64,000 nt of DNA from Alviniconcha marisindica (GCA_018857735.1 JABMCL010003092.1:157001-221000), one strand, 5' to 3'; shown: positions 11,401 through 22,250, counted from the first letter of the stretch. Notes: generated by a model from the letters alone, not told the origin. A program made the numbers and translations.

Positions 11401-14400
11401 CACCCAAGCAATGAACAAAGTGACATGAAAACAAACACCCAAGCAATGAACAAAGCAACACAAAAACAAACACCCAAGCAATGAACAAAGCGACACAAAA
11501 ACAAACACCCAAGCAATGAACAAAGCAACACACACACAAAACACCCAAGCAATGAACAAAGCGACACAGAAACAAACACCCAAGAAAAAAGCGCAGTGGG
11601 CAAGAAGCATTGTTTGCAATGTTTTGTGTAGTTCAGCATTTCACATGAACTCCACATGAAATCCTAAAGTCAAAGTGTGAAAATGTGGTGTGAAAATGGT
11701 TAAAATGAAATGAGAAAGCAACTGAGCAAGGAGAGAAGCAAGCAAACAAATGACCCTGGTTGAACTTGGTGTGCAATGTACATTACAGGATAGCTTTGTT
11801 GAGAGAGGGTCTATGAGATGAAGAGCTTTCAGCTCAACCTCTTGCAAGATGCTGAGAATGTGTTAAAAGCATTGAAATAATAACTTTGTAGGCAAGAGAA
11901 TATTTTTGAACTTGGCCAAATTAAACAGAGCTAAGATAACAAGGCTTTGACATCACACGTATTCATAAGTTCAGTTCATTTCCTTGCTCAGTCAACTGAC
12001 TTTGAAGCACTGGCACTGTGTGACAGGCTTAGTTTGCATCAGCATCCAAAAAATAGCATTTTGTTTTCATGTTTTGATGCACTTGTAAACAGAACCACAG
12101 CCTGGTTCAGTGTGTTAAGTCTCTTGCTGTGGCTGTTACAGGACTTTGAGGAGGTTCCCTCTGTGGGGCTATTCTGCCTGGAGTCCTCACAACACACTGC
12201 TCACGATGGAAACACAGTGCACCAGGACTTCAGTCAGTCTGGCACTGCTGACCACAGTGCTTCCACACCTCTCACCTTACACCTGTATCCGTGGCAAGGG
12301 GCCAGCTGGCCAGGAACTGACAGTGATGTAGCTTCTGATTCTGTGCTGACCATCTCCGAAAGACTTCACCTTGACCTCAACACTTACATTACTGTCAACC
12401 TGCACTCTGACCTACCCCTTTGGTCATGGATGCCGGTTTTGAATTGTGAGATTCCTGACAGTGGGGGTTTGTTTGATGTTGCTGGTAGCGTGTCTGAAGG
12501 GAGCGATCTGGTCCAAGTCCTGCAGAACATAGAGATGAAGGGAGAACTTGCTAGCTTGGTGACTCAGCTCATAGATGTGCTGCAGAAAGCTGTGATGAAG
12601 CGAGTGCACAACTTGCCTCGGCCTCATAACCTCGGTGACAGTGGAGACTGTTCTATGAGCCTGCATGGTTGCAGTGCAAGTAGTTCCACCAGTGATGCTT
12701 TTAGTTTCATGTCGTTAAAAAAACAGCATTGTGAAGATTTTCAGGGAAGTGCTTCAACTTGCACATTGGAATTGTTCCCTGCATCTGATTATGACGTTTC
12801 TGGAATAACAAATTCATCAGTTACTGTCCCAGCCAGTGAACAGTCAGATCAACTGAACTGTGTCTTAGAAGAAAGTGTGAAAAATTTGCCATCAGACCAA
12901 ACAAACTCTTTAGTTTCAACTTCAGGGTTTAAAACAAATGCATTGCCATCAGTGCTGCAGAGAGATGGCACAGAACAATCAGGTTCAGAGTTTTCAGCTG
13001 CTGAGGCAGATGTTGCTGGAGACTTGAGTGATGGGGTCAATCACCCGGACCACCAGATGCGACCAGCACACGTTGCAGTTCTCTTCTCTGGTGGGGTAGA
13101 TTCTACAGTGCTGGCTGCTCTTGCAGACAGGTATGTAGAGAGGTTTGTGCTTTGTTTTCTTTCTGCCAAACCTGGGTTATTGTTTGACACAATAACAAGT
13201 TAAAATGGACCATTGTCCCTGCATGTGTGAGTGTGTGAGTGCATGCATATGTGAGTATGTGCATGCATGTGTGCATTCATTACTATGTGTATGAGCCTGA
13301 GAGAGAGAGAATGTGTGTGTGCGTGCATGTGTATGTGAAACACAGAGAGTGTATGTCTAAGAGAGAGAGAGAGAGTGTGTGTGTGACTGAGAGAGAGAGA
13401 GTGTGTGTGTGTGTGTATGTGTTTGTGTTTGAGCAGCTCTTCCTCAGTTTGCCTCTGTGCCTTCATCCTTCCAGACTTTTCAACAGGATGGCCTTTAACA
13501 GGGTGTCCTGGTGGGTGAAATCACATCAGTTTCCTCCTCTTTAGTTTGGAGGGGCTCCTTTGGTGCCACAGGTGTAGCAACCTGGAGTAGGACAGAATCG
13601 TCAGATGGCAGAGAAGTCTTCTGAAGTCTCCACACACTGCTACTTACTATCATGCTAGCTAGCCTTTGTGTCCATTTGTTGTGGGGATGCATTTTGTTTG
13701 TTTTAAATGTAGTTGAACTTTTATGTGTGTGTGTTGTGCTTTGTTTAGACTGGGTTGTGGCTGATTTGTTGAATGGGGGCAACAAATGGTTCTGCTTCCA
13801 GATGTCTACCAGTGGATGAGTCAGTGGACCTGATCAACGTTGCCTTTGAGCAAAAGGCACCCAGTGCACATCTCAGCCGAAAGAAGAAAAGGTATGAATG
13901 GAACTATGTGGACATGGGCTGGGGCTGAAACTGGGAAAAACACCAATAACTCAGTCTTCAGCCCAGTTCACTGGACGTGGTAATGTAGTAAACAAAAAGG
14001 AAAATCTGTGCAGAGATTGTAGATCACTATAGTATTGTAGATCACTGTTGTTTACCTGTGTGTTTGTCCTGTCATTTTTTCTAATTGTTGCTGTTTTAAA
14101 TGTTTTGATTTTACAAGCTGTCTGTTTGATTTCCCCTTGAGAGACAAATAAAAATTTGAATAAAAATGTCTTGCTTTGATTTACTCAACTGAATAAAAAT
14201 GCCTTGCTTTGATTTACTCAACTGAATAAAAATGCCTTGCTTTGATTTACTCAGTTGAGTAAAAATGCCTTGCTTTGATCTCAGTGGTGAGCCCTCAACG
14301 TGTGACACAGTTGGTTCATCAGCATTCAGTGTTCCAGACCGACTGACAGGCTACTCTGCTCTCTCTGAGCTCAACCCTCAACGGCAGTGGAACTTTGTGG

Positions 14401-14578
14401 AGGTAAGTGGACTGTTAGCAGTAGATGTGGACAGAAAAGGTCGTGTTTTTTTAGAACTTGCACACATGTCTAGGGACATCTACTTATCTTTTGTGGGGGG
14501 GGGGGGGGGGGGGGGGGGGGGCTAGTGCATGGAGGCACAAAGACACACACACACATGTAGACACACACACACACACAC

Positions 14579-14628
<50 letters not shown>

Positions 14629-17600
14629 AATATTCATGCACACACTCATGCACTTGCATACACCTGCCAGATCACAGCACACATGTACACACATACAACA
14701 AGGGACACAACAGAGACCTGCATCGCCTATAGTTACTCTCATGTGGCATGCAAGTAAATACAAGGTAAATCAACTCCACCAAAACACGGCACTCCAACTA
14801 CTGCTAGTTAGTTGAAGTGAGAGAAGTCAAACCAACCTCCTTTTTTTCTTTGGCAAGCCGGCAGGCAGTTAATCATGTGAATGCATCCAGCCTGGGAGAA
14901 GAGTGCGGAACAGTGCTCTGCTATATAATTCTACATTCGGCTAGCTGAACAGCTGTTCACCAACAAGCACTGTCAGCTTGGAGGGAGTGCTATGGTGGGG
15001 GAAAGAGTGCACTGGAATAAACAGACAGCCAACCCTGTTTAACTGTTACTGCCTTCAGATGACCAGTGGCGTTAGCCTTGGCAGTTAACATTTAGCAATG
15101 TTACTTGTTTCAAACTTCATTAAATAAGTGTGCCAATACTATTTTAGCATTTTAATCAAGCAGAGAATAAAATGACATTTCTTTCAATACCAAACTTGCA
15201 TACTACATTTCAAACCTGCATGAGCAGGCATTGCTGTAAAGAAAGAACATGTGTAAAAGGACTGTGTTGTGGCAAAGCAAAATTGTTGTATTTTTCATCA
15301 GCTGTCAGTCAACATGCAAGTTAATTCAAGATTGAGATAAACCGCTCAAGATATTAAATGTGTCTTCCTCAAACATGTCATGCTGAAAATTAAATACACT
15401 TTACATGATACTTGCAAAATCCTCTGTTGCTAAAAACTGACTATATTATGGTAATTTAATCACACATAAGAATTTGTATTCCGTCACACACAAAACACTT
15501 AGAAGATGTCAACACTAATGAAGAGGAGGTTGATGATAATAAGTTTAAACTTGCATGAGAACATGTATTAAATTAAAGCACTAAAAAAAGACAAAATGAA
15601 CAAAGTTATTGATTTTGGACTGGTGATGTAGCCGTCCTGTTTTTGTTTTTTGTTTTTTTTCCAAGCTCAGAGGAACTGGTGATACAACTGTTAGATATTC
15701 TGTCATCAGGACACACACATTCCGACACGCTGATGCATGTCTGGACCAACTGGCACGTGCAGACTAATGGACACTGACTAGCAGTGACATATTGTGGCAA
15801 ACTCGTCACTGGCACAATAAATACAGGGACAAAACACTAAAAAAGAGATTAAGAAAGATTCAGTTACCAAAGCACTAAAATCGACTAGTACTACTCTCAA
15901 AATGAGAACAGGATTTTGTTTTAATGCAGTCTCTAGTAATCAGCTTCTAGTAACAAAACAGGAAAGTGTATCTAAATACAATGACCTTACACATGTAGCA
16001 GAGATGTTCAGCTGCAAGTTATAACAGTCCGTGAAACAAGATTAACTATCATTAAGATGCCTGCCACAGTTACAGCTGATTAAACTTGACCATCATGGCA
16101 GGCTGGCAACTAGTAGAAACAAAGAAGGGCTTCCCACAGCAGCACACGCCTGCACCAGACTCCTGCGGGAATGGGAGGGAGGGAGTTGGGGTCAGCTAGT
16201 GGACCGCTGCCAGACTAATGAGCCCCTAGATGGAGTATCGCAGACTGCCATCCCCTGCCATGAAAGGTACATCCTCAAAATGGATGCCCCCCAATGGCAT
16301 TTATTAGGCTGTACCCTTTGTTTTAGGCACACTTTGTATCACAGGTGTGTTAACATAAGACAGAACCATTTTTTAAAGTTGTGTCATATTTCTTGTCTTG
16401 ACAGGTAAATGTCACTCAGGAAATGCTGCAAAATCAACGGTAAGTGTGCTCACTTGGTTTGGTAAACTGTGAAGTGTTGAAGATCGTGCTGATGAATAAT
16501 AATAGGTATAAAACTTGAACAGTTCATTGGAGCATCATGCTTCAGGTGTGAATGAGTTCACAAGAACAAAAACACACAGCTATTCCGTGGACTTCTCCTG
16601 CTGTAGGTCACCGCTAGTTGATCAGTGTCATTTTAAAAATGATGTCTTACTGTATGGTGGGCCAAATATCAAACAAACCTGACCAGGACTGAACTTGTTG
16701 GTAGCCACACAGGGTTGATATTTTGCCAGCCATAGTGCTAGACACAAAATATGTTTGAAGTGACATATGGCTCAAGTAGCTGGAACTAAGACTGGGGTGA
16801 CTACACAGAATCTGTCTTTTTGTGTGTTTTGATCTTGTTGCCACAAATAATCTGAAACAAGGAAGAGCTGGCATTGTTATTGTTGCTGCAGTTACTAATA
16901 ACTTGTTGACCTGTAGTAACTGCTAAACACGCGCTGATGTCAGCATCTTAAATTAGCTCACATTCTGATGGTTATTTGTTCCTTTCAGATCTCAGCATGT
17001 GCGCCACCTGGTGTACCCTCTGAAGACTGTTTTGGATGACAGCATTGGCTGTGCTGTCTGGTTTGCCTCGAGGGGGGAAGGCATTCTGGGTAATGGACCA
17101 AACAGAGGGGCCAAGTACACCAGCACAGCAAGGGTAACTGCAGCCTTTATATCTGATGGACATTTGTTTTTAATAATAATAATAATAATGTACATTTATC
17201 ATGCGCTCATCAATGCCCTGAGCACTCATATGGAGCTTTAGGCATGAAGCTTGCGTTGTGATGGCGTTTGTTCATTTGTTAGGCTTGTTTAACACTGGCT
17301 TGTCCCTAGAAATCTACTGGTGTTTGTTCATTTGTTAGGCTTGTTTAACACTGGCTTGTCCCTAGAAATCTACTGGTGGGGACCGAGATTCTGGGAGGTG
17401 GGAAGAGAGGGAGCTATACCTAACACTACGCTGTCACCACCAGAAAAAATCTCCAGCATTGAGATTGGCAGCGGTGTGAATCAGTTTAATATTACAGCAC
17501 TGGGGAGGACTAGTTACAATCACACAGTGTCCATGAAGCACAACCTTTGAAGAGAAAGGATTGAAGTGGAATTGAGCTCTCGTACGTCTGCTTACCAGCA

Positions 17601-20600
17601 TACTGCCTTACCGCTAGGCCGGACCGGCTCCCTGTGCTGGTCTGTACATTGTTCCCCTTTTTATTGCCTGAACTAGCATACTGGTTTGTAAGTGGCAGAA
17701 GTTAGAGTTTGTCTCTGGTCTGGCGTATGTGCATGTTTCTGTGTGTAACACGTCTTTCTGTTGCAAGTGATATATAGAATAAGAATCCTTAGTTTGCAGT
17801 GCATGCACTTTCAACACAGGTCTACCAAAGTCCATTAAAGTTAAAACCATGATTTGATTTGATTAACTTGCAGTTTGAAAGAGGACGCTTCTAGGGTGGA
17901 CACTGCACTGCTGGAAGAGGCATGTCGTGAAGTCTTTGTAGTTACAAAAACAGCTGAAAGGGTCATTTTATTATTGTTGCTACTAATAATACCTAGTGTC
18001 ATTTGGAATGGATTCAGTAACAATGACAACAGTGAAGTGTTGATGCTGCATCAGATATTCAAAATGTTTCTGCAGTATGTATTGTTAAGAAATGTGAAAA
18101 AGTGGCTGCAGCAGTCTTTTAAGGCTCATGTTTGGTAAAGATGCAAGTATGACAAATATGTTACTTTTAAGTATTTGTGGCTGGGCACAATTATTTTATT
18201 CTTAATGGATCAGGCTTTTTTCTCAACAATTGTAGATTATTATTTTTTAATTCCATATTGTTACTTAATAGTCTGAAGTGCCACTTAAAAATGAAAAACA
18301 AAACAAGTTGTGATGTTTTTAATATTGACAACGTGCGTCCTGTCTTGGACATGGCAGAAGGATGCTGTATCACTGGCACCTTAAAAAAACAAGCATTTGA
18401 TGTGATGAAAATAAAATGTACAATCAGTCTGAAAACCATGTGGAAAACTGTCGTTTTGGCAGAAGACACAAATAGTTTGTGCCATAAGACACAAATAGTG
18501 TGTGACATCTTGCTTATGCCAATTTTAGTTTTTTTGTTTAAAGAGGTGCAAAATGCAATGAGTGTTGGTTACAATTTTGACTGACTACTAGTGTATGTAG
18601 ACAAGAGAGTGCATGTTTCAGGTGATCCTATGTGACTGACTACAAGTGTATGTAGACAAGAGAGCGCATGTTTCAGGTGATCCTATGTGACTGACTACAA
18701 GTGTATGTAGACAAAAGAGCGCATGTTTCAGGTGATCCTATGTGACTGACTACAAGTGTATGTAGACAAGAGAGCGCATGTTTCAGGTGATCCTGTGTGA
18801 CTACAAGTGTATGTAGACAAGAGAGTGCATGTTTCAGGTGATCCTGTGTGACTGACTACAAGTGTGTGTAGACAAGAGAGTGCATGTTTCAGGTGATCCT
18901 ATGTGACTGACTACAAGTGTGTGTAGACAAGAGAGCGCATGTTTTAAGGTGATTCTGTGTGACTGACTACAAGTGTATGTAGACAAGAGAGCGCATGTTT
19001 CAGGTGATCCTATGTGACTGACTACAAGTGTATGTAGACAAAAGAGCACATGTTTCAGGTGATTCTGTGTGACTGACAAGTGTGTGTAGACAAGAGAGCG
19101 CGTGTTTCAGGTGATTCCATGTGACTGACAAGTGTTTGTAGACAAGAGAGTGCATGTTTCAGGTGATCCTGTGTGACTGACAAGTGTGTGTAGACAAGAG
19201 AGTGCATGTTTCAGGTGATCCTGTGTGACTGACAAGTGTGTGTAGACAAGAGAGTGCATGTTTCAGGTCATTCTGTGTGGAATGGGGGCCGATGAACAAC
19301 TTGCTGGCTATTCCAGGCACCGTGTTCGCTTCAAGTAAGTTGACATACTTGTACACACTGTGTGCATCAAGCTCCCAGTAGGTGTCACAATGCACAGTGG
19401 CTGCTCTTCCTGTGGTTGTGTGGGTTGTTTTCCCTGAAGACTGAGTAGGATCTGGTTCAGTAAGGGTCACTTTCTAGGGGTCATTACACACATGCGGGGA
19501 AGTTGAAGTCAGTGTAATATCACTGATGAAATAATAAAGTAACCTAGTCTTGAATCCACTCTCACTTTGGTGTATGCATGTTCTTTTTCATGTTTTGTTA
19601 TTAGTTTTTTTTCCAGTGTTCATTAGTCACAGGTGAAGTGTTTGGGGTGTACATCGTACCCTGAATACCCAGTGCTACATGGACTGTAAAGCTCAAACAG
19701 ACATGATACGGCAAATGGGTCTAAAACTAAAAGAAACCATCCTTTTCGCTATTGCAGGCAATGGATGTGCGGAAGTCAAGAACATTGTCATTATATCTGT
19801 CAGTGTAGAGACTGTCACTAGTAGTCATGTTAATGCTGGCATGAAATGCTGCAAACACACACATCCTCACACACCCAGTGAGACACATGCACATGTGTGC
19901 ATGCATGGGCACATACCTATGGTACTTCATGCTATGTGTATTCAGGCAGGAGTCCTGGCAGGGACTGGTCACAGAAATCAACATGGAGATCCATCGCATA
20001 TCAGCACGCAACCTGGGACGTGATGACAGGTGAGAGAAAACTTGATGGGATGCACGTAACATTGCGCAAATGCCAGGTAGTGCTGCAGCATGGGTAACAA
20101 AGCTTAAGGGGTGAAGAAAGTATTTTGTGTGATCAGAAATAGTGCATTAATGAAATACAACACTGTAAAGAAAGAAAGAAGAACACTGGAAACAATGTGT
20201 CCTTGAAAATGTTAATGGGAGAAACCTGTTTGCATTGACATTGTCCAGCAATTGATAATCTGTTTCTGCCCAAGGCACTGCTCTCCGATTTGGGAAGGCA
20301 TCTCAGCTGTGAGCCCGGTTGATGTGTGTGCAGAATCATCACAGACCATGGCAAGGAGTCCCGCCTCCCTTTTCTGGATGAAGGTGTTGTTGCTTTCCTG
20401 GCTGCTCTCCCAATGCACCTCAAGGTTTGTGTTGTTAGTATCCTCACCTGGTGGGTTGAACACAGACACACTGCAAGGCATGGCTGGGCTTACAGCCGTT
20501 GTGTCTCCACTACTCTATTTTGTGTCCATAAAGGATGCTTGAAAATGTGACATTAGGAATAGGAGAGAGAAAAAATTGCCACAAAGGTGTTCAAGCTTTG

Positions 20601-21268
20601 AGGCAATTCAACATAGGCAAGAAAATGTATATAAGCCTCAGTGGTAGTTACTAGTGCTTAGATCCAATAATCGTTAAACAGATGCAATTTTTTTATGAAG
20701 AACTAAGTATTCAGAATGAAGTGTAGCAAAACAAAACAACAACAAAAAACCCCAGCAAATATTTGATTGTTGAGGCATTATATTTACACTTTTTTTCTTT
20801 TAAGTATTGAAGTACGTTTTTTCATAAGGGAATACGATGTGTAATGTATATTATCCTGCATGTTTATTCAGTGTGTGTGCGTGTGTGTGCTGAAGTTTGA
20901 TTTTATATTCAGGTATTTTGTATCTGTTCTTCCCCAATCCACCATTACAAGTTGAAATGCATTTTTAAGCATGTATGATTGCACATATTCACCACATACC
21001 TCATACCTCCAGCCCTATCACATGCTGTGAAACCGAGCTGGTCAAAAATGCTGATAACAGACACTGCTTATGGATGTTGCAGGCTGATCTACGACTGCCA
21101 CGTGGTGTGGGAGAAAAGCTGTTGCTGCGTTTGGCGGCTCTGAGGCTTCGTTTGCCCACCACAGCGGCTCTGCCAAAGCGAGCCATTCAGTTTGGCTCAC
21201 GCATTGCCAAACTGGAGCAGACAAAGGAGAAAGGAGCCCACGTGTGCAGCAGGCTGGTGCAGGACTGA
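8230..21268 (+). CDS. ASNSD1: Asparagine synthetase domain-containing protein 1 (13 coding exons)
   Basis: Coding exons: 8230-8301, 9508-9708, 10527-10649, 10959-11078, 12142-13130, 13802-13891, 14285-14402, 16405-16439, 16989-17133, 19267-19334, 19946-20029, 20334-20424, 21083-21268. All junctions have GT-AG ends and compatible phases, giving 773 aa. An N-terminal class II glutamine amidotransferase-like domain begins MCGICC (Cys2 is the family nucleophile position) and continues with [21 protein letters not shown] and [20 protein letters not shown]-terminal asparagine synthetase-like domain has the PP-loop SGGVDS (residues 488-493) and [20 protein letters not shown]1 is conserved in animals but its activity is not firmly established. 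The protein is longer than human ASNSD1 (about 640 aa), mainly because exon 5 encodes a large Ser/Thr-rich insert. The exon 1 donor (GTGCGT) was chosen over a nearby GTAAG because only it keeps the frame. Confidence 0.92.
8409..8500. repeat. (GT)n microsatellite in ASNSD1 intron 1
   Basis: Imperfect GT repeat of about 90 bases with two interrupting TT steps, about 110 bases after the exon 1 donor. Confidence 0.9.
8885..9300 (+). repeat. Dispersed repeat copy A (~400 bp) with internal 98-bp tandem duplication
   Basis: This segment matches 24640-25010 in the same orientation. Shared landmarks include 'aaatgtactggctgc', 'cagctgaaactga', 'tattcaacc' and 'atagcatgctgtatttgga'. Within this copy bases 9108-9205 are repeated at 9206-9299. 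I see no coding potential and cannot name the family. Confidence 0.75.
9508..9708 (+). CDS. ASNSD1: ASNSD1 coding exon 2
   Basis: Residues 25-91, phase 0 at both ends. It carries SRRGPD, then [12 protein letters not shown] and [13 protein letters not shown], the core of the glutaminase-like fold. Acceptor 'gtggcag', donor 'gag|gtaatt'. Confidence 0.92.
10527..10649 (+). CDS. ASNSD1: ASNSD1 coding exon 3
   Basis: Residues 92-132 ([15 protein letters not shown] through [11 protein letters not shown]), phase 0 at both ends. Acceptor 'ttaccacag', donor 'cag|gtacga'. The NDTQVLF and GPWALVFWQ segments match the family pattern. Confidence 0.92.
10959..11078 (+). CDS. ASNSD1: ASNSD1 coding exon 4
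   Basis: Residues 133-172 with [18 protein letters not shown], a strongly conserved ASNSD1 segment. Acceptor 'tctaaccag', donor 'ctg|gtaaat'. A minisatellite begins within about 30 bases downstream of the donor. Confidence 0.93.
11090..11590. repeat. Minisatellite (~36-bp unit) in ASNSD1 intron 4
   Basis: Roughly 13 units built on 'aacacccaagcaatgaacaa' plus a variable spacer. The unit length keeps long open frames on the minus strand, in several registers, which encode a Cys/Phe/Leu-rich repeat. These frames are by-products of the array. Older, degenerate units lie near the exon 4 donor. Confidence 0.95.
12142..13130 (+). CDS. ASNSD1: ASNSD1 coding exon 5 (large)
   Basis: Residues 173-501, ending in phase 2. 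It begins [14 protein letters not shown] and ends with the PP-loop [20 protein letters not shown] (SGGVDS binds the ATP pyrophosphate in this family). The roughly 300 residues between are Ser/Thr-rich and low in recognisable motifs, which accounts for the extra length over the vertebrate protein. Acceptor 'gctgttacag', donor 'acag|gtatgt'. Confidence 0.92.
13290..13425. repeat. Mixed GT/GA microsatellite in ASNSD1 intron 5
   Basis: Alternating GA and GT dinucleotide runs with short unique interruptions. Confidence 0.85.
13802..13891 (+). CDS. ASNSD1: ASNSD1 coding exon 6
   Basis: It completes R502 and encodes residues 503-531 ([17 protein letters not shown]...), ending KKK plus a split Ser codon. 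Acceptor 'tgcttccag', donor 'aaaag|gtatga'. DLINVAFE is the conserved strand after the PP-loop. Confidence 0.9.
14157..14284. repeat. 33-bp tandem repeat ending at the ASNSD1 exon 7 acceptor
   Basis: About four copies of a 33-base unit containing 'aaaaatgccttgctttgat'. The last, partial copy changes to 'gctttgatctcag' and is the real 3' splice site of exon 7. One earlier unit ends in 'tttactcag', also acceptor-like. Confidence 0.9.
14285..14402 (+). CDS. ASNSD1: ASNSD1 coding exon 7
   Basis: It completes S532 and encodes residues 533-571 ([20 protein letters not shown] then QWNFVE), phase 0 at its end. PDRLTG and RQWNFVE match the asparagine synthetase-like domain. Donor 'gag|gtaagt'. Confidence 0.92.
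14497..14625. repeat. Poly-G tract and (CA)n microsatellite in ASNSD1 intron 7
   Basis: A G run of about 25 bases is followed by CA repeats. Confidence 0.9.
16405..16439 (+). CDS. ASNSD1: ASNSD1 coding exon 8 (micro-exon)
   Basis: A 35-base exon encoding [11 protein letters not shown] plus the first two bases of an Arg codon. Acceptor 'tcttgacag', donor 'cg|gtaagt'. It is supported by exact phase fit between exons 7 and 9 and by the expected helix preceding HVRHLVYPL. Confidence 0.85.
16989..17133 (+). CDS. ASNSD1: ASNSD1 coding exon 9
   Basis: It completes R583 and encodes residues 584-631, with [20 protein letters not shown] then ASRG, a hallmark of the synthetase-like domain. Acceptor 'tcctttcag', donor 'agg|gtaact'. 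Confidence 0.94.
17171..17240 (-). mobile_element. LINE 3'-end fragment (ATT-repeat tail)
   Basis: The segment 'tgtacatttatcatgcgctc' with adjacent AAT repeats is the reverse complement of the sequence at about 26410-26460, which lies downstream of a LINE C-terminal coding fragment. It therefore looks like a short 3' end of the same LINE family, in minus orientation, inside ASNSD1 intron 9. Confidence 0.6.
17266..17377. repeat. 56-bp tandem duplication
   Basis: Bases 17266-17321 are repeated at 17322-17377 with essentially no differences, implying a recent duplication. It lies in ASNSD1 intron 9. Confidence 0.9.
17545..17635 (-). mobile_element. tRNA-derived SINE head (minus strand)
   Basis: Read on the minus strand, this begins 'ggagccggtccggcctagcg' and continues 'gtaaggcagtatgctgg', closely matching the tRNA-like head at 52605-52640. 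The Pol III box A-like core ggcctagcggtaa is shared. The downstream body differs, as expected for a SINE family or composite copies. Confidence 0.65.
18585..19266. repeat. ~55-bp minisatellite ending at the ASNSD1 exon 10 acceptor
   Basis: About 13 units of 51-56 bases, each with 'gtagacaagagag' and 'gcatgtttcaggtgat'. The terminal unit supplies the true exon 10 splice site, 'gcatgtttcag|gtcattctg'. Every other unit carries a near-identical acceptor followed by GTGA. Confidence 0.95.
19267..19334 (+). CDS. ASNSD1: ASNSD1 coding exon 10
   Basis: Residues 632-653 ([20 protein letters not shown] then RF) plus a split Lys codon. [11 protein letters not shown] is the second signature of the asparagine synthetase-like fold. 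The acceptor is the last unit of the upstream minisatellite; donor 'caa|gtaagt'. Confidence 0.94.
19946..20029 (+). CDS. ASNSD1: ASNSD1 coding exon 11
   Basis: It completes K654 and encodes residues 655-681, with [20 protein letters not shown] then DD, ending in a split Arg codon. Acceptor 'tgtattcag', donor 'cag|gtgaga'. [12 protein letters not shown] is nearly identical in vertebrate ASNSD1. Confidence 0.94.
20334..20424 (+). CDS. ASNSD1: ASNSD1 coding exon 12
   Basis: It completes R682 and encodes residues 683-712 ([19 protein letters not shown]...). Acceptor 'gtgtgcag', donor 'aag|gtttgt'. RLPFLDE is the conserved motif near the synthetase active site. Confidence 0.94.
21083..21268 (+). 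CDS. ASNSD1: ASNSD1 coding exon 13 (terminal)
   Basis: Residues 713-773 and TGA. It contains [20 protein letters not shown] and [16 protein letters not shown], which match the C-terminus of vertebrate ASNSD1. Acceptor 'gatgttgcag'. The frame ends soon before a minisatellite that probably forms part of the 3' UTR. Confidence 0.95.
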   Translation, partial: ADLRLPRGVGEKLLLRLAALRLRLPTTAALPKRAIQFGSRIAKLEQTKEKGAHVCSRLVQD

Positions 21269-21284
21269 CTCCTGGCAGCCAAGC

Positions 21285-22250
21285 CCGCAAGCCAGTATGG
21301 TCAATCCTGTCATGGCTTCAGCCAAGCCAGTATAGTCAAACCTGTCATGGCTTTAGCCGAGCCAGTATGGTCAGTCCTGTCATGGCTTCAGCCAAGCCAG
21401 TATGGTCAAACCTGTCATGGCTTTAGCCGAGCCAGTATGGTCAAACCTGTCATGGCTTTAGCCAGGCCAGTATGGTCAAACCTGTCATGGCTTTAGCTAG
21501 ACTGAATGACAGGACTGACCATGTTGGCTAGACTGAATGACAGGGCTGACCATGCTAGCTCAGCTGAAAGACATGACTGACCTCTTTGACAGGTTTTGTC
21601 ATGGCTTTAGCCGAGCCAGTATGGTCAAACCTGTCATGGCTTTAGCCGAGCCAGTATGGTCAAACCTGTCATGGCTTTAGCCGAGCCAGCGTGGTCAAAC
21701 CTGTCATGGCTTCAGCCGAGCCAGCGTAGTCAATCCTGTCATGGCTTCAGCCGAGCCAGCGTATTCAATCCTGTCATGGCTTCAGCCGAGCCAGCGTATT
21801 CAATCCTGTCATGGCTTCAGCCAAGCCAGGGTGGTCAATCCTGTCATGGCTTCAGCCAAGCCAGGGTGGTCAATCCTGTCATGGCTTCAGCCAAGCCAGC
21901 ATGGTCAATCCTCTCATTCAGCGTAGCCAAAGAGGTCAGTCATGTCTTTCAGCTGAGCTAGCATGGTCAGCCCTGTCATTCAGTCTAGCCAACATGGTCA
22001 GCCCTGTCATTCAGTCTAGCCAACATGGTCAGTCCTGTTATTCAGTCTGACCAACATGGTCAGTCCTGTCATTCAGCCTAGCCAACATGGTCAGTCCTGT
22101 CATTCAGCCTAGCCAACATGGTCAGTCCTGTCATGGCTTCAGCAAAGCCAGTGTGGCAAATCCTGTTGCAGCTCCAGTCTAGCCAACGTGGTAAATCCAG
22201 TGAGGTGATACCCATCATGGCTTCAGCCTAGCCAGTGTGGTGAATCCTGG
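21285..22250. repeat. ~36-bp minisatellite in ASNSD1 3' flank/UTR
   Basis: About 25 units built on 'catggcttcagccaagccag' and 'gtcaatcctgt', with a diverged subfamily using 'cattcagtctagccaacatg'. The segment at about 21490-21590 is partly in inverted orientation, so the array has internal inversion. The unit length is a multiple of three, creating spurious open frames. Confidence 0.93.

Noticed and set aside
11068..11657. Several long minus-strand frames encoding Cys/Phe/Leu-rich repeats
   Set aside because: Produced by the 36-bp minisatellite; several registers are open at once and none has gene context.
17872..17950. Exon-like segment after 'aacttgcag' in ASNSD1 intron 9
   Set aside because: It has an acceptor-like start and an open frame, but exons 9 and 10 join directly in phase and give the expected protein, leaving no place for it.
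18177..18584. 135-aa plus-strand frame in ASNSD1 intron 9
   Set aside because: Low-complexity composition, no homologous motif, AT-rich intronic sequence.
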